Shown here one piece after another: positions 51,866 through 60,265 of a stretch of DNA of 64,000 nt. Source of the stretch: Chromatiaceae bacterium. GTDB lineage: Bacteria > Pseudomonadota > Gammaproteobacteria > Chromatiales > Chromatiaceae. The notes under the pieces are model-generated. The model searched no databases. It was not told where the DNA came from and was given only the letters and a program-made list of their open reading frames with translations. Position 1 is the first letter of the stretch. Every line of letters begins with the position of its first letter. Where the stretch lies: NCBI GenBank assembly GCA_024235315.1, contig JACKMP010000004.1:1-64000 (forward strand), read 5' to 3'. A program made the translations under genes and the position numbers.

Positions 51866-52122
51866 GTTCGGCCGGCCAGAGACATGCCCCCGTCAATGCC
51901 GAGCAGCTGCGCTGGCAATGCCGGCGCGGGATGCTCGAACTGGACTTCGTTCTGGAACGTTATCTCGACCTCCACTATGCGGCAGCCGATGGTGCCGAGC
52001 AGGTGTTGTTCCGCGATCTCCTGACCGCTCAGGACCCCGAATTGCAGGCATGGATACTGAACGGGGTGGCACATCCCGACGAAGCATTTCGCCCGTTGAT
52101 TGCCCGCATCCGCGGCATCTGA
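51862..52122 (+). CDS. sdhE: FAD assembly factor SdhE
   Basis: An 86-residue SdhE/Sdh5 protein that promotes covalent FAD attachment to SdhA. The RGxxE motif is RGMLE (residues 22-26) in LRWQCRRGMLELDFVLERYLD, and the C-terminal half has FRDLLTAQDPELQAWILNGV. The TTG start overlaps the sdhB stop (TTGA) and gives a length close to E. coli's 88. It sits where expected, behind sdhB. Confidence 0.92.
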   Translation: MSSAGQRHAPVNAEQLRWQCRRGMLELDFVLERYLDLHYAAADGAEQVLFRDLLTAQDPELQAWILNGVAHPDEAFRPLIARIRGI

Positions 52123-52133
52123 GCGGCCATCGT

Positions 52134-52394
52134 TCAGGTGGCGGGAGGTGCCAGCCGGGCCTCTATCTCGGTGATCAGTGCGGCCAGGGTCGACACATCC
52201 AGCTGGCGGATCAGCTTTGGAAACTGTGCGAGTTTGCTGCCCAGTTCCTGGTCGTGGAGTTCGCTCAGCACGTAGCGTTTCAAGGTCACTGCCGCGTCAT
52301 CGAAATCGATCCCGCTGACAAGTCCCGGACTGTCCAGGAAGGCCTGCGCCTTGTCGCTGAAACTGGCGAGCAGTTGTTCTTTCGTTTCGATCAT
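52134..52394 (-). CDS. Hypothetical helical protein downstream of dctM
   Basis: An 86-residue protein without signal peptide or membrane helix, beginning MIETKEQLLASFSDKAQAFLDSPGLVSGIDFDDAAVTLKRYVLSEL and mostly helical. AAGGAG lies eight bases before the ATG, a strong site. It is the last gene of the TRAP transporter group by direction and spacing (25 bases). No family is recognised and no metal or catalytic motif is seen. Confidence 0.7.
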   Translation of the reverse strand: MIETKEQLLASFSDKAQAFLDSPGLVSGIDFDDAAVTLKRYVLSELHDQELGSKLAQFPKLIRQLDVSTLAALITEIEARLAPPAT

Positions 52395-52419
52395 CGCTAT
52401 GACTCCTTGAGCGCAATGT

Positions 52420-53694
52420 TCAATGTAGGCCGTAGAGACCGGGAAACGCCAGTATCGAGATGACAATCGCGATCTGCATCACGATGAACGGCACAACACC
52501 ACGATAGATATCCAGTGTGCGAACGCCCTGCGGCGCCACACCCTTCAGATAGAACAGGCTGAAACCGAACGGGGGGGTCAGAAATGACGTCTGCAGGTTC
52601 ATCGCGATCAGGATGGCGAACCACAGCATGCTGATTCCCAGCGTCTCGGCAACCGGCGCCAGTATAGGCACCACGATGAAGGAAATTTCCACGAAATCGA
52701 TGAAGAATCCCAGCGCCAGGATGATCACCATGGAGAAGATCAGAAAGCCCCATTTCTCTCCGGGCAGTTGGGTCAGGAACGCCTCGACCACCGCGTCGCC
52801 GCCGGTATAACTGAAAGCCATGGAAAAGGCTGTGGCACCGAGCAGGATCGCGAATACCATCGCGGTGATCTTGACCGTCTCGAGTGCGCTCTCATACAGC
52901 AGGCGCCACGAGAACTTGCGATACAGGATCGAAAGCAAGATTGCACCGGCCACGCCGAGCGCCGAGGATTCGGTCGGAGTGGCGATACCGGCGAAGATCG
53001 AACCCAGCACGACGACGATCAGCATCAGCGGCGGTACCACGGCACGCAGGGCATCGAGATACTGTCGTCCGGTGCTGCGCGCATCCACTTCGAACGGTAC
53101 CGACGGTGCAGTATCCGGTCGCAGGTGGGCGAGTGCCAGCACATAGGCGATGTACAGTCCGACCAGGGCCAGACCCGGGATCAATGCCGCCCGGAACAGA
53201 TCACCGACCGCCAGTCCCATCACGTCGCCGAGGATGATCAGGATGATCGAGGGCGGAATGATCTGCCCCAGTGTTCCGGCGCCGCAGATGACACCGCAGG
53301 ACAGCTGGCGGCTGTAGCCGTACTTGAGCATCACCGGCAGCGAGATCACGCCCATCGCCACAACGCTGGCGCCGACGACGCCCGTCGATGCGGCCAGCAG
53401 CCCGCCAACCAGGATCGTCGAGACCGCCAGGCCGCCGCGCATGGTACCGAACAGCCGTGCCATGGATTCCAGCAGCTGTTCGGCCAGCTGCGTCTTCTGC
53501 AGCACGATTCCCATCAGGACAAACAGCGGGACGGCCATCAGCACCGTGTTCTGCATGATGTTGTAGATGCGAAACGGCATGAAGGCGAACAGGTCCCAGC
53601 CCTGCGCCAGCACACCGAAGATCACGGCGACACCACCGAAGGTGAACGCGACCGGGAAGCCGAGCAACAGCAGCAACAGGGCGACGAAAAACAT
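52420..53694 (-). CDS. dctM: TRAP transporter large permease DctM
   Basis: A 424-residue membrane permease with about 12 helices, the sodium-coupled channel of a TRAP carrier. Typical segments: LLLLLGFPVAFTFGGVAVIFG, VPLFVLMGIVLQKTQLAEQLLESM, GTLGQIIPPSIILIILGDVMG and IAMNLQTSFLTPPFGFSLFYLKGV. The ATG at 53694 is preferred; a TTG at 53709 adds five residues, and a longer frame overlaps dctQ. The transported compound is not known; C4-dicarboxylates or other organic acids are common. Confidence 0.92.
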   Translation of the reverse strand: MFFVALLLLLLGFPVAFTFGGVAVIFGVLAQGWDLFAFMPFRIYNIMQNTVLMAVPLFVLMGIVLQKTQLAEQLLESMARLFGTMRGGLAVSTILVGGLLAASTGVVGASVVAMGVISLPVMLKYGYSRQLSCGVICGAGTLGQIIPPSIILIILGDVMGLAVGDLFRAALIPGLALVGLYIAYVLALAHLRPDTAPSVPFEVDARSTGRQYLDALRAVVPPLMLIVVVLGSIFAGIATPTESSALGVAGAILLSILYRKFSWRLLYESALETVKITAMVFAILLGATAFSMAFSYTGGDAVVEAFLTQLPGEKWGFLIFSMVIILALGFFIDFVEISFIVVPILAPVAETLGISMLWFAILIAMNLQTSFLTPPFGFSLFYLKGVAPQGVRTLDIYRGVVPFIVMQIAIVISILAFPGLYGLH

Positions 53695-53731
53695 GGCGAT
53701 GCCGATCAACGGAGAGTGCCTGCTGCGTATT

Positions 53732-54277
53732 TCAGGGACGGAAGGGCTGGTAGGCGTGGGCCTTTTCCAGGCCCAGGTACTCGTTGATCGCACGCAGCAT
53801 GAAGCCGAGGCTGCTGATCAGCACACAAATGAAGGCGGTCGGGATCAGCGCCTTGACGATCCAGCGGGCGGGCAGGCCGCCAGGGTCGCCGCTGGTCTCG
53901 CCGATGACCCAGGCCTCATGGGCAAAAGAGACACCGTAGTCGGCGACCAGGAAACAGAACGGCCACAGCAGCAGGATGGTCCCAAGGATATCGATCACCG
54001 CACGCCGGCGCGGTGCGAGGCGCTCGTAGATCACATCGACCCGCACATGGCCATCGATCCTGAGCGCATAGGCGACACCGAAAAGGAAGACCGCCGAATA
54101 CAGATGCCATTCCAGCTCCTGCATGCCGATCGAGACATCGTTGAGCAGGTAACGCATCAGCACGTCGTAGAACACGTTGAATACCAGAAGCAGCAGGGCC
54201 GCGGCGGAGAATGCGCCGATGCCATCGGAAAATCGGTTGAACACGCGCTCTGCGCGCAGCAGTGTTGACGGTGCCAC
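53732..54277 (-). CDS. dctQ: TRAP transporter small permease DctQ
   Basis: A 181-residue membrane subunit with four helices and the family segment VFNVFYDVLMRYLLNDVSIGMQELEWHLYSAVFLFGVAYALRIDGHVRVDVIYERL. It starts with GTG and ends 37 bases before dctM. It links the binding protein with DctM in the sodium-driven uptake system. Confidence 0.9.
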   Translation of the reverse strand: MAPSTLLRAERVFNRFSDGIGAFSAAALLLLVFNVFYDVLMRYLLNDVSIGMQELEWHLYSAVFLFGVAYALRIDGHVRVDVIYERLAPRRRAVIDILGTILLLWPFCFLVADYGVSFAHEAWVIGETSGDPGGLPARWIVKALIPTAFICVLISSLGFMLRAINEYLGLEKAHAYQPFRP

Positions 54278-54361
54278 CTGAGATTCACCCGCGGCCTGTG
54301 TATGAGGACTGCATGGTAGCGCATTACCCCGTTGGTTCGCCGGTGGCGACGGGGCGGCAGC

Positions 54362-55468
54362 TCAATCCTGCAGATCGCGCATGCTGTTCAGGTATGCCTG
54401 GTCCGAGATCGCGGTCCAGGCGCGTGCCCTGGCCAGATAGTCGGCCTGCGAGTCGATGATCTCCCTGGCGAGCGGGTCAGCGGCTGCAAACTCTGCGAGA
54501 AGCTCGTCGTTGGCCTTTTTAAGGGCGGCGAGCACCGGCTTCGGGAAGGTCCTGATCTGGATGTCAGGAAACTCCTGCTGCATCGTCGCCCAGTTCACCG
54601 CGTTCTTGTGGTACGCCAGGGTGTACATATCGGCGGCGGCTGCGCGCATCGCCACCCGCAGGATCTCCTGCAGATCGGGCGGCAGGCGCTCCCAGGATTG
54701 CCTGTTGATCAGAAACTGCAGCTCGGCGCTGGGTTCGTGCCAGCCGGTGTAGTAGTAAGGCGCAATCTTGTGAAAGCCCATTCGCAGGTCGAGTGACGGT
54801 CCGACCCATTCCAAGGCGTCGATGGTGTTGCGTTCCAGTGCCGTGTACAGCTCACCCGGCGGGATGTTGGTCGGTTTGGCGCCCAGTCTCGCGAGCACCT
54901 CGCCGGCGAAACCCGGGATGCGCATCTTCAACCCCTGCAGATCTTCAACCGAGTTGATTTCCTTGCGAAACCAGCCACCCATCTGGCCGCCGGTGTTCCC
55001 GCCGGGAAACGACAGCAGGCCGTGTCTGGCGTATACCTTCTCCATCAACTGCAGACCGCCGCCGTGGTAGAACCAGGCCAGCTGTTCGGGTGCGGTCATG
55101 CTGAACGGCATATTGGTGAAATACAGCGTGTCCGGGTCTTTGCCTTTCCAGTAGTAGGACGCGGAGTGCCCCATGTCGTACTGCCCGGCTTTGACCATGT
55201 CAAACACGCCGAACGGCGCCTTGTGCTTGTTTGCCGAATCGATGGTGATCCGCAACCGACCGCCCGACATCTGCTCCACCGTGGCCGCGAGTTGCCTGGT
55301 GGTATCACCGAAGATCGGGTAGTTGGGTCCCCAGGTCTCGGCCAGCTTCAGGGTGAAGTTCTGCGTTACCGGCGTGGCCTGCGCCGCCGGTGGTTGCGGC
55401 TTGTCGCAGGCGACCAGCAGTAACGCCAGCATCGATGCCAGCAGGATCTTCAAAAGCCTGTCGTACAC
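54362..55468 (-). CDS. dctP: TRAP transporter substrate-binding lipoprotein (DctP family)
   Basis: A 368-residue periplasmic binding protein of the TRAP DctP family. Start is GTG (55468) giving MYDRLLKILLASMLALLLVACDK, a lipoprotein signal with an LVAC lipobox. A TTG at 55486 that overlaps the preceding stop is the alternative. The mature part has LKLAETWGPNYPIFGD, MRIPGFAGEVLARLGAKPTNIPPGELYTALERNTIDALEWVGPS, a family hallmark. The latter holds the Arg that binds carboxylate ligands (KMRIPG). Lipid anchoring is not the usual form of DctP proteins. Confidence 0.9.
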   Translation of the reverse strand: MYDRLLKILLASMLALLLVACDKPQPPAAQATPVTQNFTLKLAETWGPNYPIFGDTTRQLAATVEQMSGGRLRITIDSANKHKAPFGVFDMVKAGQYDMGHSASYYWKGKDPDTLYFTNMPFSMTAPEQLAWFYHGGGLQLMEKVYARHGLLSFPGGNTGGQMGGWFRKEINSVEDLQGLKMRIPGFAGEVLARLGAKPTNIPPGELYTALERNTIDALEWVGPSLDLRMGFHKIAPYYYTGWHEPSAELQFLINRQSWERLPPDLQEILRVAMRAAAADMYTLAYHKNAVNWATMQQEFPDIQIRTFPKPVLAALKKANDELLAEFAAADPLAREIIDSQADYLARARAWTAISDQAYLNSMRDLQD

Positions 55469-55482
55469 GGAGTCGTCCCGAT

Positions 55483-55956
55483 TCAATGCTTCATCATCGA
55501 TTCGACAGTGCGTACCTCGGCCGAGATCTCCCGGGTCGAGCCGTCGTCGAAGGTCAGGGTGATCGGGATCCGGTCACCCGGTGCGATCGGTGCGGTCAGG
55601 TCGAACAGCATGATGTGCAGGCCACCCGGTTCCAGCGACACCGTTTGGTCCGGCGGCAGGTGGATATGCACGATACGGCGCATGCGCATCACCCCGTCGT
55701 CCATCGTGTGCATATGCAGTTCGACGGCGCTGGCGGCCGGGCTGCTGGCATCGACCACGAAGCGCTCAACGGCATCGCTGCTGCGCAACTGCATGAAGGC
55801 GGCGGTGGTCTTGACCACCGGCGGGATCGCACGCACATACGGATCCGTGACGGTGACCTTGTCGGCGATCCCGTCGGCGGCAACAGGGGTGATGCTGGAC
55901 AGGCCGAGCACGAGACCGGCGAAAACGGAATAAACAGCGGATTTTGCGGATTTCAT
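55483..55956 (-). CDS. Periplasmic copper chaperone PCu(A)C
   Basis: A 157-residue exported protein. The signal peptide is MKSAKSAVYSVFAGLVLGLSSITPVAA, followed by DPYVRAIPPVVKTTAAFMQL. The copper site H-M-x-n-M-x-n-HxM is visible in VELHMHTMDDGVMRMRR and GGLHIMLFDL. Such proteins deliver Cu(I) to cytochrome oxidase Cu(A). Its stop nearly abuts the dctP start, so it may be cotranscribed with the TRAP genes, for which no functional reason is clear. Confidence 0.92.
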   Translation of the reverse strand: MKSAKSAVYSVFAGLVLGLSSITPVAADGIADKVTVTDPYVRAIPPVVKTTAAFMQLRSSDAVERFVVDASSPAASAVELHMHTMDDGVMRMRRIVHIHLPPDQTVSLEPGGLHIMLFDLTAPIAPGDRIPITLTFDDGSTREISAEVRTVESMMKH

Positions 55957-56011
55957 CAACGGCTCCAGGCACTGAACAGGTCGCAAAGCCTATTCAACTC
56001 CGGGCCTGCCG

Positions 56012-56031
56012 GCAATGACCGCTGTCATTGC
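56012..56031 (-). terminator. Perfect 8-bp hairpin behind the thioesterase gene
   Basis: GCAATGAC and GTCATTGC pair around a CGCT loop, seven bases beyond the thioesterase stop. There is no T-run, so it could be a Rho-assisted end or an RNA-stabilising stem of the beta-oxidation operon. Confidence 0.45.
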
Positions 56032-56037
56032 GCGCGG

Positions 56038-56475
56038 CTAGGGGATCTCGCGCAGATGGCGTGGCCGGCCGTCATCACCCAGCGCGACATAGACCAGAGT
56101 CGCATCCGCCACCACGTTGACCAGGTTGGCCTCGAGCTGACGACAGGCCTCGGCGATGACGTGCACGGTGATCGAGGTCTGGCCGCGGCGCCGGATCTCC
56201 GCATAGCAGCTGACCAGGTCGCCGACCGCGACAGGCGCGAGAAAACGGAACTCCTTCACCGCCACGGTTGCCACCCGGCCCTCGGCCTCACGGATCGCGA
56301 GGATGCTGCCGGCGATGTCGACCTGCGACATCAGCCAGCCGCCGAAGATGTCTCCGTAGGCATTGGTATCCGCCGGCATGGCGACGACACGATAGGTCAG
56401 CTCACGTTGCGCGGCGTGTTCAGTGTCCGGCGTATAACTTTTCTGCAATGTCGTGATATCGCTCAAGGATTTCAT
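56038..56475 (-). CDS. Acyl-CoA thioesterase, YciA/hotdog type
   Basis: A 145-residue single hotdog-fold thioesterase that hydrolyses acyl-CoA. The catalytic segment is MPADTNAYGDIFGGWLMSQVDIAGSI, with the Asn-x-x-G-D-x-F-G-G pattern of the YciA/ACOT type, then VAVKEFRFLAPVAVGDLVSCYAEI and HVIAEACR. It overlaps the acyl-CoA synthetase gene by 56 bases in another frame and closes the fad operon. Confidence 0.92.
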   Translation of the reverse strand: MKSLSDITTLQKSYTPDTEHAAQRELTYRVVAMPADTNAYGDIFGGWLMSQVDIAGSILAIREAEGRVATVAVKEFRFLAPVAVGDLVSCYAEIRRRGQTSITVHVIAEACRQLEANLVNVVADATLVYVALGDDGRPRHLREIP

Positions 56476-58213
56476 GGCGACGCAGTTTCAGCGTCGGGGT
56501 CGCCAGGCCATTATCCGGGGTCCAGGGTTCGTTGACTACGGCCACCTCGCGCACCTGTGCATAGCCGGGAAAGGCGGACGTGCGCTGCTGGACGTGGCGC
56601 ATGAACAGCGACCGCACGTTCTCATCGCAGCAGGTCTCCTCGTTGGCCGGGTCGAGGTGGAGTTCGCTGGCGACACGCGCGAACGCCTCAGGGTTGGGTA
56701 CCAGCAGCGCGCTCAGATAAGGCCGACCCTCGCCGATCACCAGTACCTGGTCGACCAGTTCATCGAGGGCAATGGCATTTTCCATGTCCGCCGGCGGCAC
56801 CTTTTCGCCGTTGGCGAGCACGATGATGTCCTTGATGCGCCCGGTGATGCGGATGTGTCCGCCGGGCTGGATCGCCACCTTGTCGCCGGTGTGCAGCCAA
56901 CCGTCCCTGTCGATCACGCTGCGGGTGGCCAGCGGGTTGTTCCAGTAACCGAGCATGACGCTGGGACTGCGGGTAAGCAGCTCGTCGTTTTCGCCCACCC
57001 GCACCTCGACGCCGGGCAGCGCGACGCCGACGGATTCCGGATCATTGTTGTCCAGCGGGTTGGCGGCAATAACCGGCGCCGTCTCTGTCAGGCCGTAGCC
57101 CTGGGTAACCGGAATGCCGAGCCCGATGAACAGGCGTGCGACCTCAGAGGACAGCGCGGCGCCGCCACACACGGTAAAGCGCATGCGCCCACCCAGCCTG
57201 GCCCGTACCTTGCGAGCGACCAGGACATCGAGCAGCGGGTGGATCAGGAACGACGGTCGCCAGCGGCCGCGACCCTGGCGGTGGAGGAACCGTGCCCAGC
57301 CGGTATCGACCGCGGTGCGGAACAGACGACGCTTCGTGGCCGATTCGCCGGCCAGTTTGTCCATGATTCTGCCGTATACCCGCTCGAAGATGCGCGGTAC
57401 CGAGATCATCAGGGTCGGCTGCACCGCGACCAGGTCCTCGGCCAACAACGGGATCGAGCGGCTGTAGGCCACCGCGGTTCCGGTTGCAATCGGCAGGTAG
57501 TAGCCGACGGTGCGTTCGAAGGCGTGGGAGAGCGGCAGAAACGACAGCATCAGGTCGTGTTCGAACACATCGAACAGCTGCAGCGCCGCCTGGATATTGA
57601 ACAGGATGTTGCGATGACTGAGCATCACGCCCTTTGGCCGCCCCGTGGTGCCCGAGGTGTACACAATCGTCGCCAGGCTGTCCGGGTCGCCGGGTTGGCA
57701 GCAATAGGGTGCTTTCGCGGTCGTCAGCCAGGTCGAGGGGGTGGCCAGGTTGTCAGTCCCCCCGGCGCCGGATTCGAGACACAGGATGCGGCGCAACCCG
57801 CCGAGGCGGCCGTGCAGACTGGCCAAGGCCTCCCACTGAGACACGCTCTCGATCAGCAGCATACTGGCGCCGGAGTCCTCGAGGATCCAGCCGATATTCT
57901 CGGCGCGATCGTTGGTGTAGATGGGTACCGTGACCAGGCCGAGGCCCTGTGCCGCCTGGTCGCAGATCACCCATTCCCAGCGGTTGCTGCACATGATCGC
58001 GACGCGGTCGCCCGGCTGCAGACCATCCGTGATCATCGCCGCCTGCCAGCGTGCCACCGCGTCACGCGTCTGTTCCCAGCTGAATTGGCGCCAGTCGCCG
58101 TCACGGAACTGCACGTAGGCCAGGCCGTCGGATGTACGCACACAGCGCTCGTTGAACAGGTCGGCCAGCGTGGTGGCGTCGTCCATCGTGATCATCCGCC
58201 GCTCGTGTAGCAT
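56420..58213 (-). CDS. Long-chain acyl-CoA synthetase (AMP-forming)
   Basis: A 597-residue adenylate-forming enzyme similar to the FadD15-type fatty-acid CoA ligases. The ATP motif is TIVYTSGTTGRPKGVMLSHRNIL, then GYGLTETAPVIAANP, DGWLHTGDKVAI, and GRIKDIIVLANGEKVPPADMENAI, and the C-terminus PTLKLRRHEIL with the acyl-transfer Lys. GGAGGAG is eight bases before the ATG. It activates fatty acids to feed the beta-oxidation genes upstream of it. Confidence 0.93.
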   Translation of the reverse strand: MLHERRMITMDDATTLADLFNERCVRTSDGLAYVQFRDGDWRQFSWEQTRDAVARWQAAMITDGLQPGDRVAIMCSNRWEWVICDQAAQGLGLVTVPIYTNDRAENIGWILEDSGASMLLIESVSQWEALASLHGRLGGLRRILCLESGAGGTDNLATPSTWLTTAKAPYCCQPGDPDSLATIVYTSGTTGRPKGVMLSHRNILFNIQAALQLFDVFEHDLMLSFLPLSHAFERTVGYYLPIATGTAVAYSRSIPLLAEDLVAVQPTLMISVPRIFERVYGRIMDKLAGESATKRRLFRTAVDTGWARFLHRQGRGRWRPSFLIHPLLDVLVARKVRARLGGRMRFTVCGGAALSSEVARLFIGLGIPVTQGYGLTETAPVIAANPLDNNDPESVGVALPGVEVRVGENDELLTRSPSVMLGYWNNPLATRSVIDRDGWLHTGDKVAIQPGGHIRITGRIKDIIVLANGEKVPPADMENAIALDELVDQVLVIGEGRPYLSALLVPNPEAFARVASELHLDPANEETCCDENVRSLFMRHVQQRTSAFPGYAQVREVAVVNEPWTPDNGLATPTLKLRRHEILERYHDIAEKLYAGH

Positions 58214-58240
58214 GATCGCTCTCCTCCAAAATCCCTCTGC

Positions 58241-60265
58241 TCAGGCGATTGCCCCCCAACCCGGATCGGCATGGAAATGCTGGCCGAAACGGTCCTCCAG
58301 TTCGTCGAGTCGCTGTCTCACCTCGGCGCTGCCGCGACTGTGTACATAGTGCATTGGGCCGCCCCTGAACGGCGCAAAGCCGGTCCCGAAGATCACGCCA
58401 GCATCGAGCAGGTCCTCGTCACCGACCACGCCTTCGCGCAGGCAGGCCACCGACTCGTTGATCAGACGCAGGATCAGGCGATCGCTGATGTCCGGGTCCT
58501 GCGCCGGCGGCTCGCCGGCCGGTGCGGGCTTTACCGCCTTGCCGTCTTTCCAGGCATAGAATCCCTGGCTGGACTTGCGCCCCAGGTGACCCTGGTCGAC
58601 CAACGTGCGCAGCTGATCCGGTACCGGATTGTGCAGCGCTCCTGCCATCTTGTCGGCGACCGAGAGGCAGATGTCCAGGCCCACGGTATCGGCCAGTTCG
58701 ATTGGCCCCATCGGCATGCCGAACGCGACTGCCGCGCGGTCGATCGCCGTCGCAGGGATCCCCTCGTCAAGCAGCTCGACGGCCTCGAGCAGGTAGGGCA
58801 TCAACACCCGGTTGACCAGGAACCCCGGGCTGCTGCGGACCTTCAGCGGCAGCTTGTCGATGTGACGGGCGAATGCCGCTGCGCGGCTGACCATTGCTGC
58901 CTCGGTGTGCGTGTCGTGGACCACCTCCAGCAACGGCATCTTGGCCACGGGATTGAAGAAGTGCAGACCGACCAGGCGACCGGGCCGCGCCAGCTTTGAT
59001 CCCAGTTGCGCCAGAGGGATGCTGGAGGTGTTGCTGGCGAGCAGCGCGTCTTCCTTCATCTGCGGTTCGATCTGCGCATACAGTGCCTGTTTGGCATCGA
59101 TATCCTCGTAGATCGCCTCGATCACCACGTCGGCATTACGCACCCCGCTGCCACGGTGATCCGGCATCAGCCGGTCGATTGCGGCCTGAACCGCATAGGG
59201 GTCTTTCAACTTGTGCCGGAACAACTGGTGCGCACGCTGCACCGCGCGGCTCAGGTACTCGGGCGCGCGGTCCTGCAGCGTGACACGCAGCCCACGCAGC
59301 GCGCACCAGGCCGCGATGTCCCCGCCCATCACGCCACCGCCGATCACGTGTACCTGGCGTGGCTGAAAGTCCGCCTTGTTGCCCTCGGCCTTCAGGCGGT
59401 CCTGCAGCAGGAACACCCGGATCAGATTCTGTGCGGCTGTGGCATTGATCAATCGCGCGACATTGCGTGCCTCACTGGCATACATCGCAGAGGCGTCGCC
59501 GGCCGTGGCGCGCCAATGCTCCAGCAGTTCGAAGGGGGCAGGGTAGTGGGCACGGTTCACCCGCTTTTCGACCTGCGATGCCAACACCCTGCAGACCAGC
59601 GGGCGCAGCATCGCCAACGACGGCAGACGCCGGACCCAGCCGGCGCGGCGCGGTCGCGTGTTGCGCCGGATCATGCCGGCCGCGGCGGCGCGCAACTGGC
59701 GCTGTGGCACGGCGAGATCGACCAGTCCCATGCGGCGTGCCTGCCGGGCACTGACAGTGCGTCCCCCAAGCATCAGCTGCAACGCCGCCAGATCGCCGAG
59801 CAGGCGCGTGCTGCGCACGGTGCCGCCGTACCCGGGAAAAATGCCGAGCCTGACCTCGGGAAAGCCCAGCCGCGTCGCTGTGTCGTCGACACCCACGCGG
59901 TAATCGCAGGCCAGCGCGAGTTCCAGGCCGCCACCGAGGCAGAAACCATGGATCGCGGCGACCGTCGGGAAGGCCATCGATTCGAGACGGTGCAGGATCT
60001 CGTGGACGCGGCGGATGTGCTGCTCGGCCGATGCCACCCCCGGCACCTCGGCGAACGCCTTCACGTCGGCGCCGGCGATGAATCCGGATGCCTTGCCGGA
60101 GATGATCACCAGCCCCTTGGGGTGCATCTGCGCGATCTGTACCAGACGCTGGTCGAATTCCTCGAGCAGTTCTGTGGTCAGCACATTGGCCGTGCTGTCG
60201 GCCTTGTCGACCTGCAACCACGCGATGTCGTCGGTGTCCCTGGAGATGCTGAAGTGCGGGTTCAT
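58241..60265 (-). CDS. fadJ: Fatty acid oxidation complex alpha subunit (enoyl-CoA hydratase / 3-hydroxyacyl-CoA dehydrogenase)
   Basis: A 674-residue bifunctional enzyme. The N-terminal crotonase domain has ISGKASGFIAGADVKAF, IHGFCLGGGLELALACDYRVG and FPEVRLGIFPGYGGTVR with both catalytic Glu. The dehydrogenase domain has VIGGGVMGGDIAAWCA for NAD and LVGLHFFNPVAKMPLLEVV with the catalytic His, then GFLVNRVLMPYLLEA. Its ATG overlaps the stop of the thiolase gene by four bases. The FadJ-type name is chosen from its thiolase partner; FadB is the close alternative. Confidence 0.92.
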   Translation of the reverse strand: MNPHFSISRDTDDIAWLQVDKADSTANVLTTELLEEFDQRLVQIAQMHPKGLVIISGKASGFIAGADVKAFAEVPGVASAEQHIRRVHEILHRLESMAFPTVAAIHGFCLGGGLELALACDYRVGVDDTATRLGFPEVRLGIFPGYGGTVRSTRLLGDLAALQLMLGGRTVSARQARRMGLVDLAVPQRQLRAAAAGMIRRNTRPRRAGWVRRLPSLAMLRPLVCRVLASQVEKRVNRAHYPAPFELLEHWRATAGDASAMYASEARNVARLINATAAQNLIRVFLLQDRLKAEGNKADFQPRQVHVIGGGVMGGDIAAWCALRGLRVTLQDRAPEYLSRAVQRAHQLFRHKLKDPYAVQAAIDRLMPDHRGSGVRNADVVIEAIYEDIDAKQALYAQIEPQMKEDALLASNTSSIPLAQLGSKLARPGRLVGLHFFNPVAKMPLLEVVHDTHTEAAMVSRAAAFARHIDKLPLKVRSSPGFLVNRVLMPYLLEAVELLDEGIPATAIDRAAVAFGMPMGPIELADTVGLDICLSVADKMAGALHNPVPDQLRTLVDQGHLGRKSSQGFYAWKDGKAVKPAPAGEPPAQDPDISDRLILRLINESVACLREGVVGDEDLLDAGVIFGTGFAPFRGGPMHYVHSRGSAEVRQRLDELEDRFGQHFHADPGWGAIA

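Noticed and set aside
56453..58210. 585-codon plus-strand frame over the acyl-CoA synthetase gene
   Set aside because: It is antisense to a gene with clear AMP-binding motifs, and no protein family can be recognised.
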